NCBI GenBank assembly: GCA_005776945.1
Contig: SXOB01000058.1
Location: forward strand, 1 to 52,617
Length of the DNA stretch: 52,617 nt
Direction of reading: 5' to 3'
From: Pseudomonadota bacterium
Lineage (GTDB): Bacteria > Myxococcota_A > UBA796 > GCA-2862545
Part shown: one piece after another, positions 41,743 to 49,466 of the stretch
Layout of the letters: every line of letters begins with the position of its first letter
How positions within the stretch are numbered: position 1 is the first letter of the stretch
Translations under genes and position numbers: made by a program
Notes under the pieces: generated by a model
Databases searched by the model: none
What the model saw: the letters and a program-made list of their open reading frames with translations, nothing else
Told to the model about the DNA's origin: nothing

Positions 41743-42734
41743 GTCGGCCCCCCAGCTTCAATCCAGTTGTCCATCTCCGTCCATCGCTCCCACACCCAGT
41801 CGGCAAGCCCGTCGGCGTCGTCTGGCAATTCGGAGCGCGCCCACACCCGCATCGAGACCCGGACGCGCCCGCCGATGAGGATGCCCCGACTCAGGGCCCC
41901 CAACCCCGTCGCCCCGTCCAATCCGAGGTGCGAAATGACGACGACGTCGCCGGGGACGCGCTGAAGGAGAGCCACCGCGCCACCGGTGTGCGGCGGCAAC
42001 AAATGGCGCAGGGCGGAAGCGGCAGCCACCCGGTCGGAGCCGCGCTTGGCGAGCGACGCAATGGCGCGCTCGCGCCGCGCTGCGGTCGCGCGGGACCCCT
42101 CCGGGTAGATCAGGCACACTGCCGCCGGGTCCAGGTTTTCTGCCAACGAGGCGACGCGCGCGACTTCCGCCGCCGGGTCGCCCGTCTCCTTCATCACGAA
42201 CGCGTTGGGCAAGCGCTGGCCGACGAAATCGAGGCACGGGTCCCACAACAACGTCCGCTTCAGGACGTACCGAGGGCGCAACCCATGCGGGATTCCCAAC
42301 GCCATCGTCGCAAGGGCGGCGTCCGCGAGACTTGTGTGGCGGATCAGCGCGACCACGGGGCCGTTCACACGCCGCTGGGGCCCCACAAAGGCGACGTCCA
42401 GGCCATATAAGGCCACGGTCGTCTCCCACATCTTCGCGACCCAAGCGTCCTGCAAGGCGTACAGCCTGTCATGCTCAAACGCCGTGCCGCTGCGGCCGCG
42501 CACCCACGCCACGGCGACGATGCTGACCGCGCAACTCAGGCCCGCGACCTGAAGCCACACCCAGAACAGGCCGAGCAGGGCCGTCCGAACGCCGGCCCAC
42601 CGGGTGCCGAGCACCGCGTCGCGCACAGCCAGGCCCGCGACCAGCCCAGGAAAGACGAGGGTCAGCGTCGGAGCGACGAGGAACAACACCGGCCAGGTGA
42701 TGAGACGCTGGCGCCAAGCCGTGGGGGCAGACAT
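41739..42734 (-). CDS. PlsC-type lysophospholipid acyltransferase
   Basis: About 331 residues from ATG 42734; a longer frame from 42851 would run through the start of the divergent peroxiredoxin. Four N-terminal hydrophobic stretches (ITWPVLFLVAPTLTLVF, ALLGLFWVWLQVAGL) anchor it. The acyltransferase domain has ALIRHTSLADAAL, the HxxxxD catalytic motif, and LIYPEGSRATAAR, the acyl-acceptor EGxR motif. It likely moves a fatty acyl group to a lyso-phospholipid or other lipid alcohol at the inner membrane. Only 37 bases separate its start from the peroxiredoxin start, so the two promoters must overlap. Confidence 0.85.
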   Translation of the reverse strand: MSAPTAWRQRLITWPVLFLVAPTLTLVFPGLVAGLAVRDAVLGTRWAGVRTALLGLFWVWLQVAGLSCAVSIVAVAWVRGRSGTAFEHDRLYALQDAWVAKMWETTVALYGLDVAFVGPQRRVNGPVVALIRHTSLADAALATMALGIPHGLRPRYVLKRTLLWDPCLDFVGQRLPNAFVMKETGDPAAEVARVASLAENLDPAAVCLIYPEGSRATAARRERAIASLAKRGSDRVAAASALRHLLPPHTGGAVALLQRVPGDVVVISHLGLDGATGLGALSRGILIGGRVRVSMRVWARSELPDDADGLADWVWERWTEMDNWIEAGGPT

Positions 42735-42771
42735 GGACGGCCGGAATAGCGCGAAGGGCGCAAGAGGTCCC

Positions 42772-43287
42772 ATGAGTTGGATTACGATCGCCGGCATGGC
42801 CTTCGCCGCCGACCCCGCCACCCTCCACGGCAAGCCGCCAGCCGCCGCCAAGGCGTTGCCCGCGTTCTCAGCCGTCGCTCAGGACGGCACGCCGCGCGGC
42901 CCCGAGGCCCTGCGCGGGCACGCATCTGTCCTTTGGTTCTTCCCGATCGTCGACACCCCTGGTTGAACCAAGGAGGGTTGCGGGTACCGCGACCTCAAGG
43001 CAGAGTTTGACGCGCTCGGTGTCACGATCATCGGCGTGAGTTGGGGGACCCCCGAGGCCGGCAAAGCCTGGGCGGACGCGCAGAAATTTGGCTTCGAAAT
43101 CTGGTCCGACACGGGCAAGGCCCTATCGACCCACTACGGAGCGGCGGGCTTCAAGCCCTTCCCCTCGCGGATCACCATGTTGCTCGGCCGCGATGGCGAG
43201 CTGCTCCTCGAGTACAAGGATGGCATCGACGTTGGCACCCATCCGGCCGACGTTTTGGCCGACATCAAGGCGCTTTTCCCGAAGTGA
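42772..43287 (+). CDS. selenocysteine-containing peroxiredoxin (TGA = Sec)
   Basis: Read through one TGA at 42964-42966, the gene gives a 171-residue peroxiredoxin of the BCP/PrxQ type. Before the TGA: SVLWFFPIVDTPG; after it, in the same frame, TKEGCGYRDLKAEFDALGVT, then IIGVSWGTPEAGKAWADAQK and FPSRITMLLGRDGELL. Family enzymes have TPGCTKEACGFRD here, so the TGA falls exactly on the peroxidatic Cys; the resolving Cys five residues later (KEGCGY) is kept. Selenocysteine insertion is the best reading, since both halves are intact. It reduces peroxides with thiols; Sec raises reactivity. ATG 42772 has AAGAGG upstream. A short hydrophobic N-terminus (IAGMAFAA) may be a weak export signal. A hairpin suited to SECIS follows the TGA. 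Confidence 0.88.
42973..42996 (+). promoter_or_regulatory. candidate bacterial SECIS hairpin
   Basis: Within the coding sequence just after the TGA, GAGG at 42973-42976 pairs with CCTC at 42993-42996, and after one bulged G (42977), TTGCGG (42978-42983) pairs with CCGCGA (42987-42992, one G-U). The small apical loop starts with G42984. The loop lies 17 bases after the stop codon, within the spacing known for bacterial SECIS elements that bind SelB. The fold was worked out by hand and not tested by energy calculation. Confidence 0.55.
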
Positions 43288-43290
43288 GCC

Positions 43291-44442
43291 TCAGCCCAAC
43301 AGGAAGCTGAGGCCAACGGCGAGAATGGCGACAAAGAGGGCGCTCACAGCCATGGCGGCCATCACGATCAACAGCGCTTGAGGCGCCTGCGAAGGCGTGG
43401 GCTGCGGTTGCCGTTGACGGACCGGTTTGATCACGGGCGTCTGGGTCTGAAACCCTGCGTGGCGAGAGACGTGAAGGGTATGCAGAGGGTCCGAGGACAC
43501 TGTCCGACCGACCAGCGTGCCGCCAACGTCCTTGGGCCCATCATTCGATCGGCTACGTGCAAAGCAGATGTGCGTGGGGCCGGGCAGCTCGTCGGCCATG
43601 CGATCGCATCGACGTGCCATCATCAGGGCCGTCGGTCGCTCGCTCGCCTCGTAGGCCAACATGTCGCGCAGCAACTCAATCGTCTCTGTGGAGGCCGCGA
43701 CGCGCGCCAGCCGCTCCCGAAGGAACGGACCGTATCGCTCAGGCGCCGACGTGATCGTGAACTGACCGGGGAGCGCCACGCCCTCATAGAGCCGCTCACC
43801 CACGAGCAGGCGAAAGAGCGTGACACCCAACGCGTAGACGTCGCTTGCGGCGGACTGCTCCCCCCTCGCGTAGCTCTCCGGCGCCGCGTAGCCGGGCGTA
43901 AAAGGCATATTGCCAGCGCCTGTGTTCGCGAATCGTGCGAGTTGGGCCGTCCGCGCAACCCCGAAGTCGAGCAGCTTGACCTCGCCAAAGCGGGACAATC
44001 GGATGTTCTCCGGCTTGATGTCGCGGTGAACGAGGTGGAGCGGGGCGTTCGTTTCGGGCGACGTCGTGTTCCAAGCGCAATCCAGCGCGCTCGCGACTTC
44101 CCCGACGACCCCAATGGAGACCCGCGCCGGCGCCAACAGGTCCCGAGTCGTGAACGCGCTGAGATCGACGCCCTCGACGTACTCGGTGACCAGCGCCAAC
44201 CGCCCCTCGATGCGCGTCAGTTCCAACACGCCAAGGATGGCGGGGTGCCGCAACGTCCCCAACATCTTGGCCTCGTCCTGGAGGCGAGACGTCGCGACGT
44301 CCATGTCGTCGATCTCTTCGCGCAGGACCTTGACGGCGACGGTGCGCACGACGCCCGAACTCCGGCGTTGGGTCGCCAGGTAGACCTCGGCGAAGCCTCC
44401 CTTTCCCAAGCACGCATGAATGTCGAACGTGGAGCCTAGCAC
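43291..44442 (-). CDS. Ser/Thr protein kinase with C-terminal membrane helix
   Basis: A 383-residue Hanks-type kinase from GTG 44442. GKGGFAEVYLA is the Gly loop, VAVKVLREE holds the catalytic Lys, HRDIKPENIRL the catalytic Asp, LLDFGVAR the DFG, and PGYAAPESYARG the APE; a long insert (NTTSPETNAPLH) precedes HRD. After the kinase domain (to about 275) comes a Gln/Pro-rich linker and one helix, LLIVMAAMAVSALFVAILAVGL, at the very C-terminus with almost nothing beyond it, so no periplasmic sensor exists. Likely tail-anchored facing the cytoplasm. No partner phosphatase or FHA gene nearby. It follows the PH-domain genes by 11 bases, on the same strand. Confidence 0.93.
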   Translation of the reverse strand: MLGSTFDIHACLGKGGFAEVYLATQRRSSGVVRTVAVKVLREEIDDMDVATSRLQDEAKMLGTLRHPAILGVLELTRIEGRLALVTEYVEGVDLSAFTTRDLLAPARVSIGVVGEVASALDCAWNTTSPETNAPLHLVHRDIKPENIRLSRFGEVKLLDFGVARTAQLARFANTGAGNMPFTPGYAAPESYARGEQSAASDVYALGVTLFRLLVGERLYEGVALPGQFTITSAPERYGPFLRERLARVAASTETIELLRDMLAYEASERPTALMMARRCDRMADELPGPTHICFARSRSNDGPKDVGGTLVGRTVSSDPLHTLHVSRHAGFQTQTPVIKPVRQRQPQPTPSQAPQALLIVMAAMAVSALFVAILAVGLSFLLG

Positions 44443-44452
44443 GGCCGAACCG

Positions 44453-45898
44453 CTAACTCACGGGGTCGCCTCGCCCCTGGGCAAGGACCCGTTCCGCCAC
44501 GTCCCAGGCCAATTCCGCGTCGACTGCAGGCAAGACGATGCGCCCGCCCGCCGTCGTGACGACCACGGCCGCCAGTTTCCGCATCCGATCGAATGGCCCA
44601 GCGACGACCTCGGCTGTCATCACCCGAGCTCCGACGGCGAGGTGGACGGAGCGCTGCCAGACGCCGCTTCGGAAACCCACGAGTCCTTCGCCGACCAGGT
44701 AGGCCGACCTCGCGTGGGCCACGCGCGCCCACAGATGGCCGAGCGGACCCGCAAGGGCGGCCAAGGCGCCCCAGGGGCCCAGGGCGAACACCATTGCGAC
44801 CGTCAGGAGGCCAGCCCGCAAATAGGCGCGTACAACGGCTCGACGCAGCGCGCGCAGCGACAAGGGTTGCCAACCGGCATCACCCTCCTCGATGACGCGC
44901 GCCGCCGCGGGAACAAGCCGGCCGAGCGTGGCAGAAAGCGCGGCCCGCTCGACGACGGGCAACACGGCCTCGCTCCGTTCCGTCCCCCCTCCCGTCCGCG
45001 CCCCGGCCGTCTCGATGGCGACTGTCACGAATCCCAACCACCGTGACAGCCACGGGGCCCGCACGGTCACCTGCTGGATGCGGCGGGGCGCCAACTCCAC
45101 GCGCCGGCGCGAAAAGAGGCCACCCTCCGCGGCCAATGAAGGCCCGCGGTCTTCGACGCGAAACCCGTGGAAACGGACGACGGCCGTGCCGATCGAAATC
45201 CACCACGCGGCGACGAGGGCAGCCGCGGAAACGCCAAGCACCTGCAGAGGGCCAACGGACCCCACCAGTGCCCGGACCTCGTCGGAGTCGCCGCTGCCAA
45301 GCCGCTCGAAGAGCAGGCCCATGACGACGGCCGCCGCCCCCGCTCGCCCCGTCGACGCGCCGTACCGGACGAGGTCAAGCAGCGAGAGTTCGGACCAGAT
45401 CCGCGGCTCGGCGGGCGGCAGGGAGGCCGAGGACCGCGCGCGGAGCGCGGCGACGAGGGCATCGCCGTCCGCCAGGGGAATCGCATTGACATGGCCTTCT
45501 GCCTCTTCGCCGACGGCCGTTTCCACCCGCACATCGACCAGGCCAAGCAGTCGATGTGGCAACGTCCGAAGCGTCTCCACATTTTGAATTCGGTCGATGG
45601 AGAGCACCCGGACCTGCCGGTCGAACAGGCCCGACAACAACTCGAGGCGGTCGCCGACGAGCCGGTAGCGGAAGGTCAGGACGTGGAGCAGCGAGGAAAG
45701 CAAGCCGCCGCCGAAGGCGGAGCCGATGACGCCGAGGAACAGCCAACTGCCGTCGATCGCGTCCCCTCGACCGAAGAAGGCCGCCAGAAACAAGGGCCAG
45801 AAATTCCGAACGACGGAAAACACACGCGGCAGCAGCTCCACCGCCACTGTGAGGGGGTGGACGCTGCGAAACGGGACGTCAGAGTCCGGCGTCGCCAC
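44453..45898 (-). CDS. YdbT-like membrane protein with bacterial PH domains
   Basis: About 481 residues from GTG 45898, which overlaps the end of the YdbS-like gene by 20 bases; a start at 45934 is possible. Three bPH2-type repeats alternate with membrane helix pairs: LTFRYRLVGDRLELLSGLFDRQVRVLS and IDRIQNVETLRTLPHRLLGL, then FSRRRVELAPRRIQQVTVRAP, then LVGEGLVGFRSGVWQRSVHLA. Hydrophobic stretches include LFLGVIGSAFGGGLLSSLLHVL and ALGPWGALAALAGPLGHLW. The family is of unknown function, coded as a pair with YdbS-like proteins and thought to act at the membrane. It precedes the kinase gene. Confidence 0.85.
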   Translation of the reverse strand: MATPDSDVPFRSVHPLTVAVELLPRVFSVVRNFWPLFLAAFFGRGDAIDGSWLFLGVIGSAFGGGLLSSLLHVLTFRYRLVGDRLELLSGLFDRQVRVLSIDRIQNVETLRTLPHRLLGLVDVRVETAVGEEAEGHVNAIPLADGDALVAALRARSSASLPPAEPRIWSELSLLDLVRYGASTGRAGAAAVVMGLLFERLGSGDSDEVRALVGSVGPLQVLGVSAAALVAAWWISIGTAVVRFHGFRVEDRGPSLAAEGGLFSRRRVELAPRRIQQVTVRAPWLSRWLGFVTVAIETAGARTGGGTERSEAVLPVVERAALSATLGRLVPAAARVIEEGDAGWQPLSLRALRRAVVRAYLRAGLLTVAMVFALGPWGALAALAGPLGHLWARVAHARSAYLVGEGLVGFRSGVWQRSVHLAVGARVMTAEVVAGPFDRMRKLAAVVVTTAGGRIVLPAVDAELAWDVAERVLAQGRGDPVS

Positions 45899-46352
45899 GG
45901 ACCGCCACCAGACGGTCGCGCAAGGCCACCGCATCCTCGAGTTCGAGGCCGGGGATCACGCCATCCGCGCCGAGGCCCGAGGCCGTGGAGACGGCGACGC
46001 CAGAGAGGTTCAGCCAGCGTTCGACCGGCCCCTGCCGCAAGTCGACGTGCTGGACGCGGCCGAGCGGGATGGCCGTGACGCGGGTCACCCAGACGCCGCG
46101 CCGGACGAGCAATTCGCCCTCACGCAGCTGGTAGCCCCACCGCTCCCATGCCAACGTCGGGTACCAGACCAACTCGACGAGGACCAGCGCAATGAGAACC
46201 CCACCGGCAATCAGACCCGCCTGCCAACCGGACGACCAACCCACAGCCGCCGTCACGCCGAACACGAACGGTAGGCGCGTGAACGGCAAACTCAGGGCGG
46301 CCTGCACGTAAAACAGCGTGCGTGCCTTGGGCGATAAGCGCGTCCAGTCCAC
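45879..46352 (-). CDS. YdbS-like bacterial PH-domain membrane protein
   Basis: A 157-residue protein with two N-terminal helices (FVFGVTAAVGWSSGWQAGLIA, LIALVLVELVWYPTLAW) followed by a bPH2 domain: WGYQLREGELLVRRGVWVTR, IPLGRVQHVDLRQGPVERWL and LSGVAVSTASG, the strand pattern of DUF304/PH-like domains. These small proteins are normally coded with a larger YdbT-like partner, as here with a 20-base overlap. Function not known; a membrane scaffold role is inferred. Confidence 0.88.
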   Translation of the reverse strand: MDWTRLSPKARTLFYVQAALSLPFTRLPFVFGVTAAVGWSSGWQAGLIAGGVLIALVLVELVWYPTLAWERWGYQLREGELLVRRGVWVTRVTAIPLGRVQHVDLRQGPVERWLNLSGVAVSTASGLGADGVIPGLELEDAVALRDRLVAVRGDAGL

Positions 46353-46382
46353 GGTCCCCCGTCGCCCGAACCGGCGCGCGTG

Positions 46383-46676
46383 TCAACCGCCGTTGAGGCC
46401 ACGTCGCAGGCCGACGCCTTCCAACTCTTGGCTGGCGCGGAACTGTTGCAGCGCCCGCTGGCTGGCCGACACACGGGCGACGGCCACCTCGCGCTGGCTG
46501 ACGACCGTGCCAAGCCAGACCAGCGTCAAGCAAAACAGAAAGAGTAGGAACTCGGCCCGCCAGGGACGAGGCGGGGCGGGTTGGGTCACAAGGCGATCGA
46601 GGGCGGGCGCCCTGACCTTTTTCGGAGAGGTCACGGTGATCACTGACCTCATCTCGTCATTGAAGGATCGAAACAT
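46383..46676 (-). CDS. small single-pass membrane protein
   Basis: About 97 residues from ATG 46676, preceded by a run of G; an ATG at 46712 is the alternative. A charged N-terminus (MFRSFNDEMRSVITVTSPKK), one helix EFLLFLFCLTLVWLGTVV, then a helical, Gln/Arg-rich tail (SQRALQQFRASQELEG) that may form a short coiled coil. No family recognised. It is first of four minus-strand genes leading to the kinase, and divergent from the sigma-factor operon. Confidence 0.55.
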   Translation of the reverse strand: MFRSFNDEMRSVITVTSPKKVRAPALDRLVTQPAPPRPWRAEFLLFLFCLTLVWLGTVVSQREVAVARVSASQRALQQFRASQELEGVGLRRGLNGG

Positions 46677-46756
46677 GGTGTCCCCCCCCATGCCCGTCGG
46701 CACGTCGCCCACTCCGGTTGACCGCCCCCGTTAGAACGGCGGCACGTGGAGCGCCG

Positions 46757-47779
46757 ATGTGGTTCGTCGTGGCGACGGCCTGGGCCACAGACGTCATGCT
46801 GCCCCCCGGCGAGAGACCCGACGCCTGGCGCGAACCGCTTGGGCTGGTGGGGATGAGCCCGGTGACGGTCTCGACGGGTGCACGGGTCCAACTTGCCATC
46901 TCCGTGGACGGCGGCTGGCGGGCGGTGGGCCGGCGTGCCGACGGCACGGCCTTCGACGTCGCGATCGGACGTCCCGCCACCGCCGCCGATCGCGAGCGCG
47001 TGGCTTCGTTGCTCGCCAGCCTGCTTCGCCCCGGCCCTACGCTCGCGCTGCCTCCGATTCCACCCCCGCGCGTGCCGACGGCGCTCGCAAAGCCGCCAAC
47101 GCCTCCCAGGGCCGCCATGACGGCCCCGCCCCCACCGCCGACGGTCGACGGGGTGGTCGAAACCCCGAGTCCGGATCCCGCCGTCGCCGTCGCGGTGGCC
47201 GCGCCGGAGCCCCCGCCAGTTGCTGAAGTGGCGGTCGAAGCCCCCCCACCCCCGATTCCGCTCGGGCCCTTCGGTTTGGGAGACGGCGGGGAGGCTGTCG
47301 ACCGGCCGCGCCACGAAACCTGGCGCGCCACCGCCGCCGTCTCGTGGCAACCCGATCAACGGCCCGGGGGCACCGTGGGGCTCCATGGCGCCCTCCTTTG
47401 GCCCCTGGTTCACCTCTCTGCGGGCGTGGAAGGCAGCTGGCCTACGTCATGGCGCGACGAAGCCGCGGGTTCGTCGTCCTGGTCCGCGGGCCCCGTCATC
47501 GTCGCCTCCGTCGTGCCAGACGGCCTCGCCATCGGCGCGCGATTCGGCCTGGAGCGCCGGACCTTTCTCGACGATGACGGCCCGGTCGACGCCGCCCTCG
47601 TCCCGACCGTCGGAGCCGTCCTCGATTGGGGCATCGAAGGTCGCGCGATCACCTGGCGCCCTTACGCGTCCGTCGCCCGCGACCTCGCCTCCATTCGCCG
47701 CGTCGCAGACGGCGTCGACCTTGGCCTCGTCAGCCCGTGGCACAGCCAGTTCGGGCTCGCCCTGGAGGCTAGCCGCTGA
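46757..47779 (+). CDS. secreted Pro/Ala-linker protein with barrel-like C-terminus
   Basis: A 340-residue protein; ATG 46757 has GGAG seven bases upstream. MWFVVATAWA is a short signal peptide. Residues to about 95 form a small domain (GARVQLAISVDGGWRAVGRRADG); residues about 100-190 are a Pro/Ala/Val-rich spacer with PPIPPPRVP and APEPPP-type runs, of the kind that spans the periplasm; from about 200 there are alternating strands (TVGLHGALLWPLVHLSAGVEG, IGARFGLERRTF, RPYASVARDLA) ending in FGLALEASR, barrel-like. Lies 60 bases before the ECF sigma gene in the same direction and may be the envelope end of that system. No family recognised. Confidence 0.6.
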   Translation: MWFVVATAWATDVMLPPGERPDAWREPLGLVGMSPVTVSTGARVQLAISVDGGWRAVGRRADGTAFDVAIGRPATAADRERVASLLASLLRPGPTLALPPIPPPRVPTALAKPPTPPRAAMTAPPPPPTVDGVVETPSPDPAVAVAVAAPEPPPVAEVAVEAPPPPIPLGPFGLGDGGEAVDRPRHETWRATAAVSWQPDQRPGGTVGLHGALLWPLVHLSAGVEGSWPTSWRDEAAGSSSWSAGPVIVASVVPDGLAIGARFGLERRTFLDDDGPVDAALVPTVGAVLDWGIEGRAITWRPYASVARDLASIRRVADGVDLGLVSPWHSQFGLALEASR

Positions 47780-47841
47780 ACCGGGTGCAATCGTTGCCGG
47801 TAAGGGAACCAAACCGAGGAATGTTCGCACCTGGAGGGCAC

Positions 47842-48420
47842 ATGTTTGCCGACGTCCAACTCGTCTCGGAAGCCCGTAATGGGACGCCGGGGGCCGTGGA
47901 GCGGTTGCTCGATGGGTGGGTTCCCACCGTGATGGCGTGGTGTGTCCGTTTGGGAGGCAAGGACGTGAACGCTGAGGACGCAGCGCAAGACGTTTTCGAG
48001 CTGATGTTGGATCGGCTCGGCGACCTGCGCGATCCCGCAGCGTTTCCTGCCTGGGCCTTCGGCATCACCCGGCGTGTCATGGCCCGCCATCGCCGCCACG
48101 CCTGGGTCCGCCGTTGGGTTCCGGGCGCCGTCGTCGACGCCGTCGAAGGCCGTCCCGACCCCCTTCGCCGCTCGGAGATGTCCGAAGTCGGCCGTCGTGT
48201 CTGGACGGCCCTTGAGACGCTCCCGGTCCACCATCGCGAAGTGCTCGTGCTCTGCGACCTCGAAGAGCGTGCCGACAGCGAAGTCGCCGACATGCTCGGC
48301 GTCCCTCGCAACACCGTCAAGAGCCGCCTGTTCCGGGCCCGCGCCGCCCTCCGCGGCCACCTTGGCGACCTCGCCCCGACCCTTTTGCCCGACGGCGCCA
48401 TCGCCGGGAGTGTCTCATGA
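47842..48420 (+). CDS. ECF-type RNA polymerase sigma factor
   Basis: About 192 residues from ATG 47842, with GGAGGG just upstream; ATG at 47785 or 47821 would only add a polar tail. Region 2: GAVERLLDGWVPTVMAWCVR, AEDAAQDVFELMLDRLGDLR and AFPAWAFGITRRVMARHRR. Region 4: ALETLPVHHREVLVLCDLEE, SEVADMLGVPRNTVKSRLFRARAAL, a helix-turn-helix for the -35 box. ECF factors direct stress or surface-signal regulons and are held by anti-sigma factors. Its TGA overlaps the next gene's ATG by four bases, and that gene codes a FecR-like membrane protein, the likely regulator. Confidence 0.93.
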   Translation: MFADVQLVSEARNGTPGAVERLLDGWVPTVMAWCVRLGGKDVNAEDAAQDVFELMLDRLGDLRDPAAFPAWAFGITRRVMARHRRHAWVRRWVPGAVVDAVEGRPDPLRRSEMSEVGRRVWTALETLPVHHREVLVLCDLEERADSEVADMLGVPRNTVKSRLFRARAALRGHLGDLAPTLLPDGAIAGSVS

Positions 48421-49340
48421 ACTACCGTAGTCTGATGGAGGCCGCGCGCGCGGCGTCGACGCCCGACGACGCCTCCGTGGCCCGTGTTCGCGACCGGTTG
48501 GCCGATGGGCTGCGGCCCATTGCAGGCCTGGCGTCCCCTCAGATCGACGCGGCGGCGATCGCTCGCGTTCGAGGCCGCGTGCGTGAGCGCTCCGCACCTC
48601 CCGCGTGGGGTTGGGGTTGGGCCGGCGGCGGCGTGCTCGCGGCCGCTGCGCTCGCCCTCTTGATGGCAAGGTCGGGCGACGCTCCCGTCGCGGACCTCGC
48701 GCTCGCAGGGCAGGTCCAACTGTCCTCGATCGTACAGGTCACGGCCGAAGGTACCGGCCGGGCCTCGGGCGTCGAGGGCGCCTGGACGATGGACTGGGAG
48801 GCCGGCACCCTTCACGTCGACGTCGTCCCCAACCAGGGCGCGAACGTAGTCGTCTCCACCCGCGAGGCCCGCGTCGAGGTCGTCGGCACGGTGTTCGACG
48901 TCCGGCGCGACGTCATGGGGACCCATGTGTCGGTGGCCCGTGGCCAGGTGCGCGTGACGTGTCTTGGGGGCGGAACCCACGAACTGACGTCGTCGGACAC
49001 GGTCGAGTGTGGCCCCACGTCGGCGGCCGGTCTTTTGGGTCGCGCCGCCGCCATGGCCGAGCGCGGGGCGCCCCACGAGGACGTCCTGGCCGGCCTTGAC
49101 GCCGCCGAGGCCCTGCCTGGCGACGCGCTCGTCCAAGGCGAGATCCTGGCCGCTCGCCTTTCTCCCCTTCTCGCGCTCGGCCGTCACGACGACGCCCGGC
49201 GCGCCGCCGAAGCCTACCTGGCGCTCCCGGGTGGGCCACGCGAGGCCGAAGTTCGCGCCGCTGCGGTTTCGCTGGCCTTGGCGGCCGGGGATTGCGAAGG
49301 CGCTCGCCGCTTGAACCCGAACGTTGGGTGTACGCCATGA
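48417..49340 (+). CDS. FecR-like membrane protein, probable sigma regulator
   Basis: A 307-residue protein coupled to the sigma gene (ATGA). Residues 1-55 are a soluble helical N-terminus (MNYRSLMEAARAAST, VRDRLADGLRP) that could hold the sigma factor, though no zinc HxxxCxxC motif is present. WGWGWAGGGVLAAAALALLMA is one membrane helix. The periplasmic FecR domain follows: GAWTMDWEAGTLHVDVVP, ANVVVSTREARVEVVGTVFDV, GTHVSVARGQVRVTC. The C-terminal 90 residues are TPR-like helices (DALVQGEILAARLSP, RAAEAYLALPGG). Its stop overlaps the start of a 38-codon gene. Confidence 0.88.
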   Translation: MNYRSLMEAARAASTPDDASVARVRDRLADGLRPIAGLASPQIDAAAIARVRGRVRERSAPPAWGWGWAGGGVLAAAALALLMARSGDAPVADLALAGQVQLSSIVQVTAEGTGRASGVEGAWTMDWEAGTLHVDVVPNQGANVVVSTREARVEVVGTVFDVRRDVMGTHVSVARGQVRVTCLGGGTHELTSSDTVECGPTSAAGLLGRAAAMAERGAPHEDVLAGLDAAEALPGDALVQGEILAARLSPLLALGRHDDARRAAEAYLALPGGPREAEVRAAAVSLALAAGDCEGARRLNPNVGCTP

Positions 49341-49453
49341 GCACCGTTCGCCGTCAACTTTCTCGCATCGCGCATGAGGGGTCGGTGCCGTGGCTCGTCG
49401 CCTTCGCCGGCGCCGGCAGCTTCGCGATGGCCGTAGGCCTCGGCGGGTTCTGA
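49337..49453 (+). CDS. 38-residue membrane micropeptide
   Basis: ATG 49337 overlaps the FecR-like stop by four bases (ATGA), the same coupling used between sigma and FecR genes, and the frame runs 38 codons to TGA 49451-49453. The product has a basic start (MSTVRRQLSRIAHEG) and one hydrophobic stretch (SVPWLVAFAGAGSFAMAVGL) ending GGF. The coupled start and single helix argue for a real small protein, perhaps a partner of FecR or the lipoprotein, but with no homolog known to me the case is open. A GTTA-like element begins right after the stop. Confidence 0.5.
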   Translation: MSTVRRQLSRIAHEGSVPWLVAFAGAGSFAMAVGLGGF

Positions 49454-49466
49454 TTAGCGGGCGTCC

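Noticed and set aside
42964..42966. TGA as a true stop making the peroxiredoxin a pseudogene or two genes
   Set aside because: Both halves are in the same frame, well conserved, and the TGA sits exactly at the peroxidatic Cys with a hairpin after it; random nonsense would rarely land there.
49451..49453. TGA after the 38-residue peptide as another Sec codon
   Set aside because: The frame beyond it gives no recognisable protein, and the RCC1-like lipoprotein begins 13 bases later in another frame.
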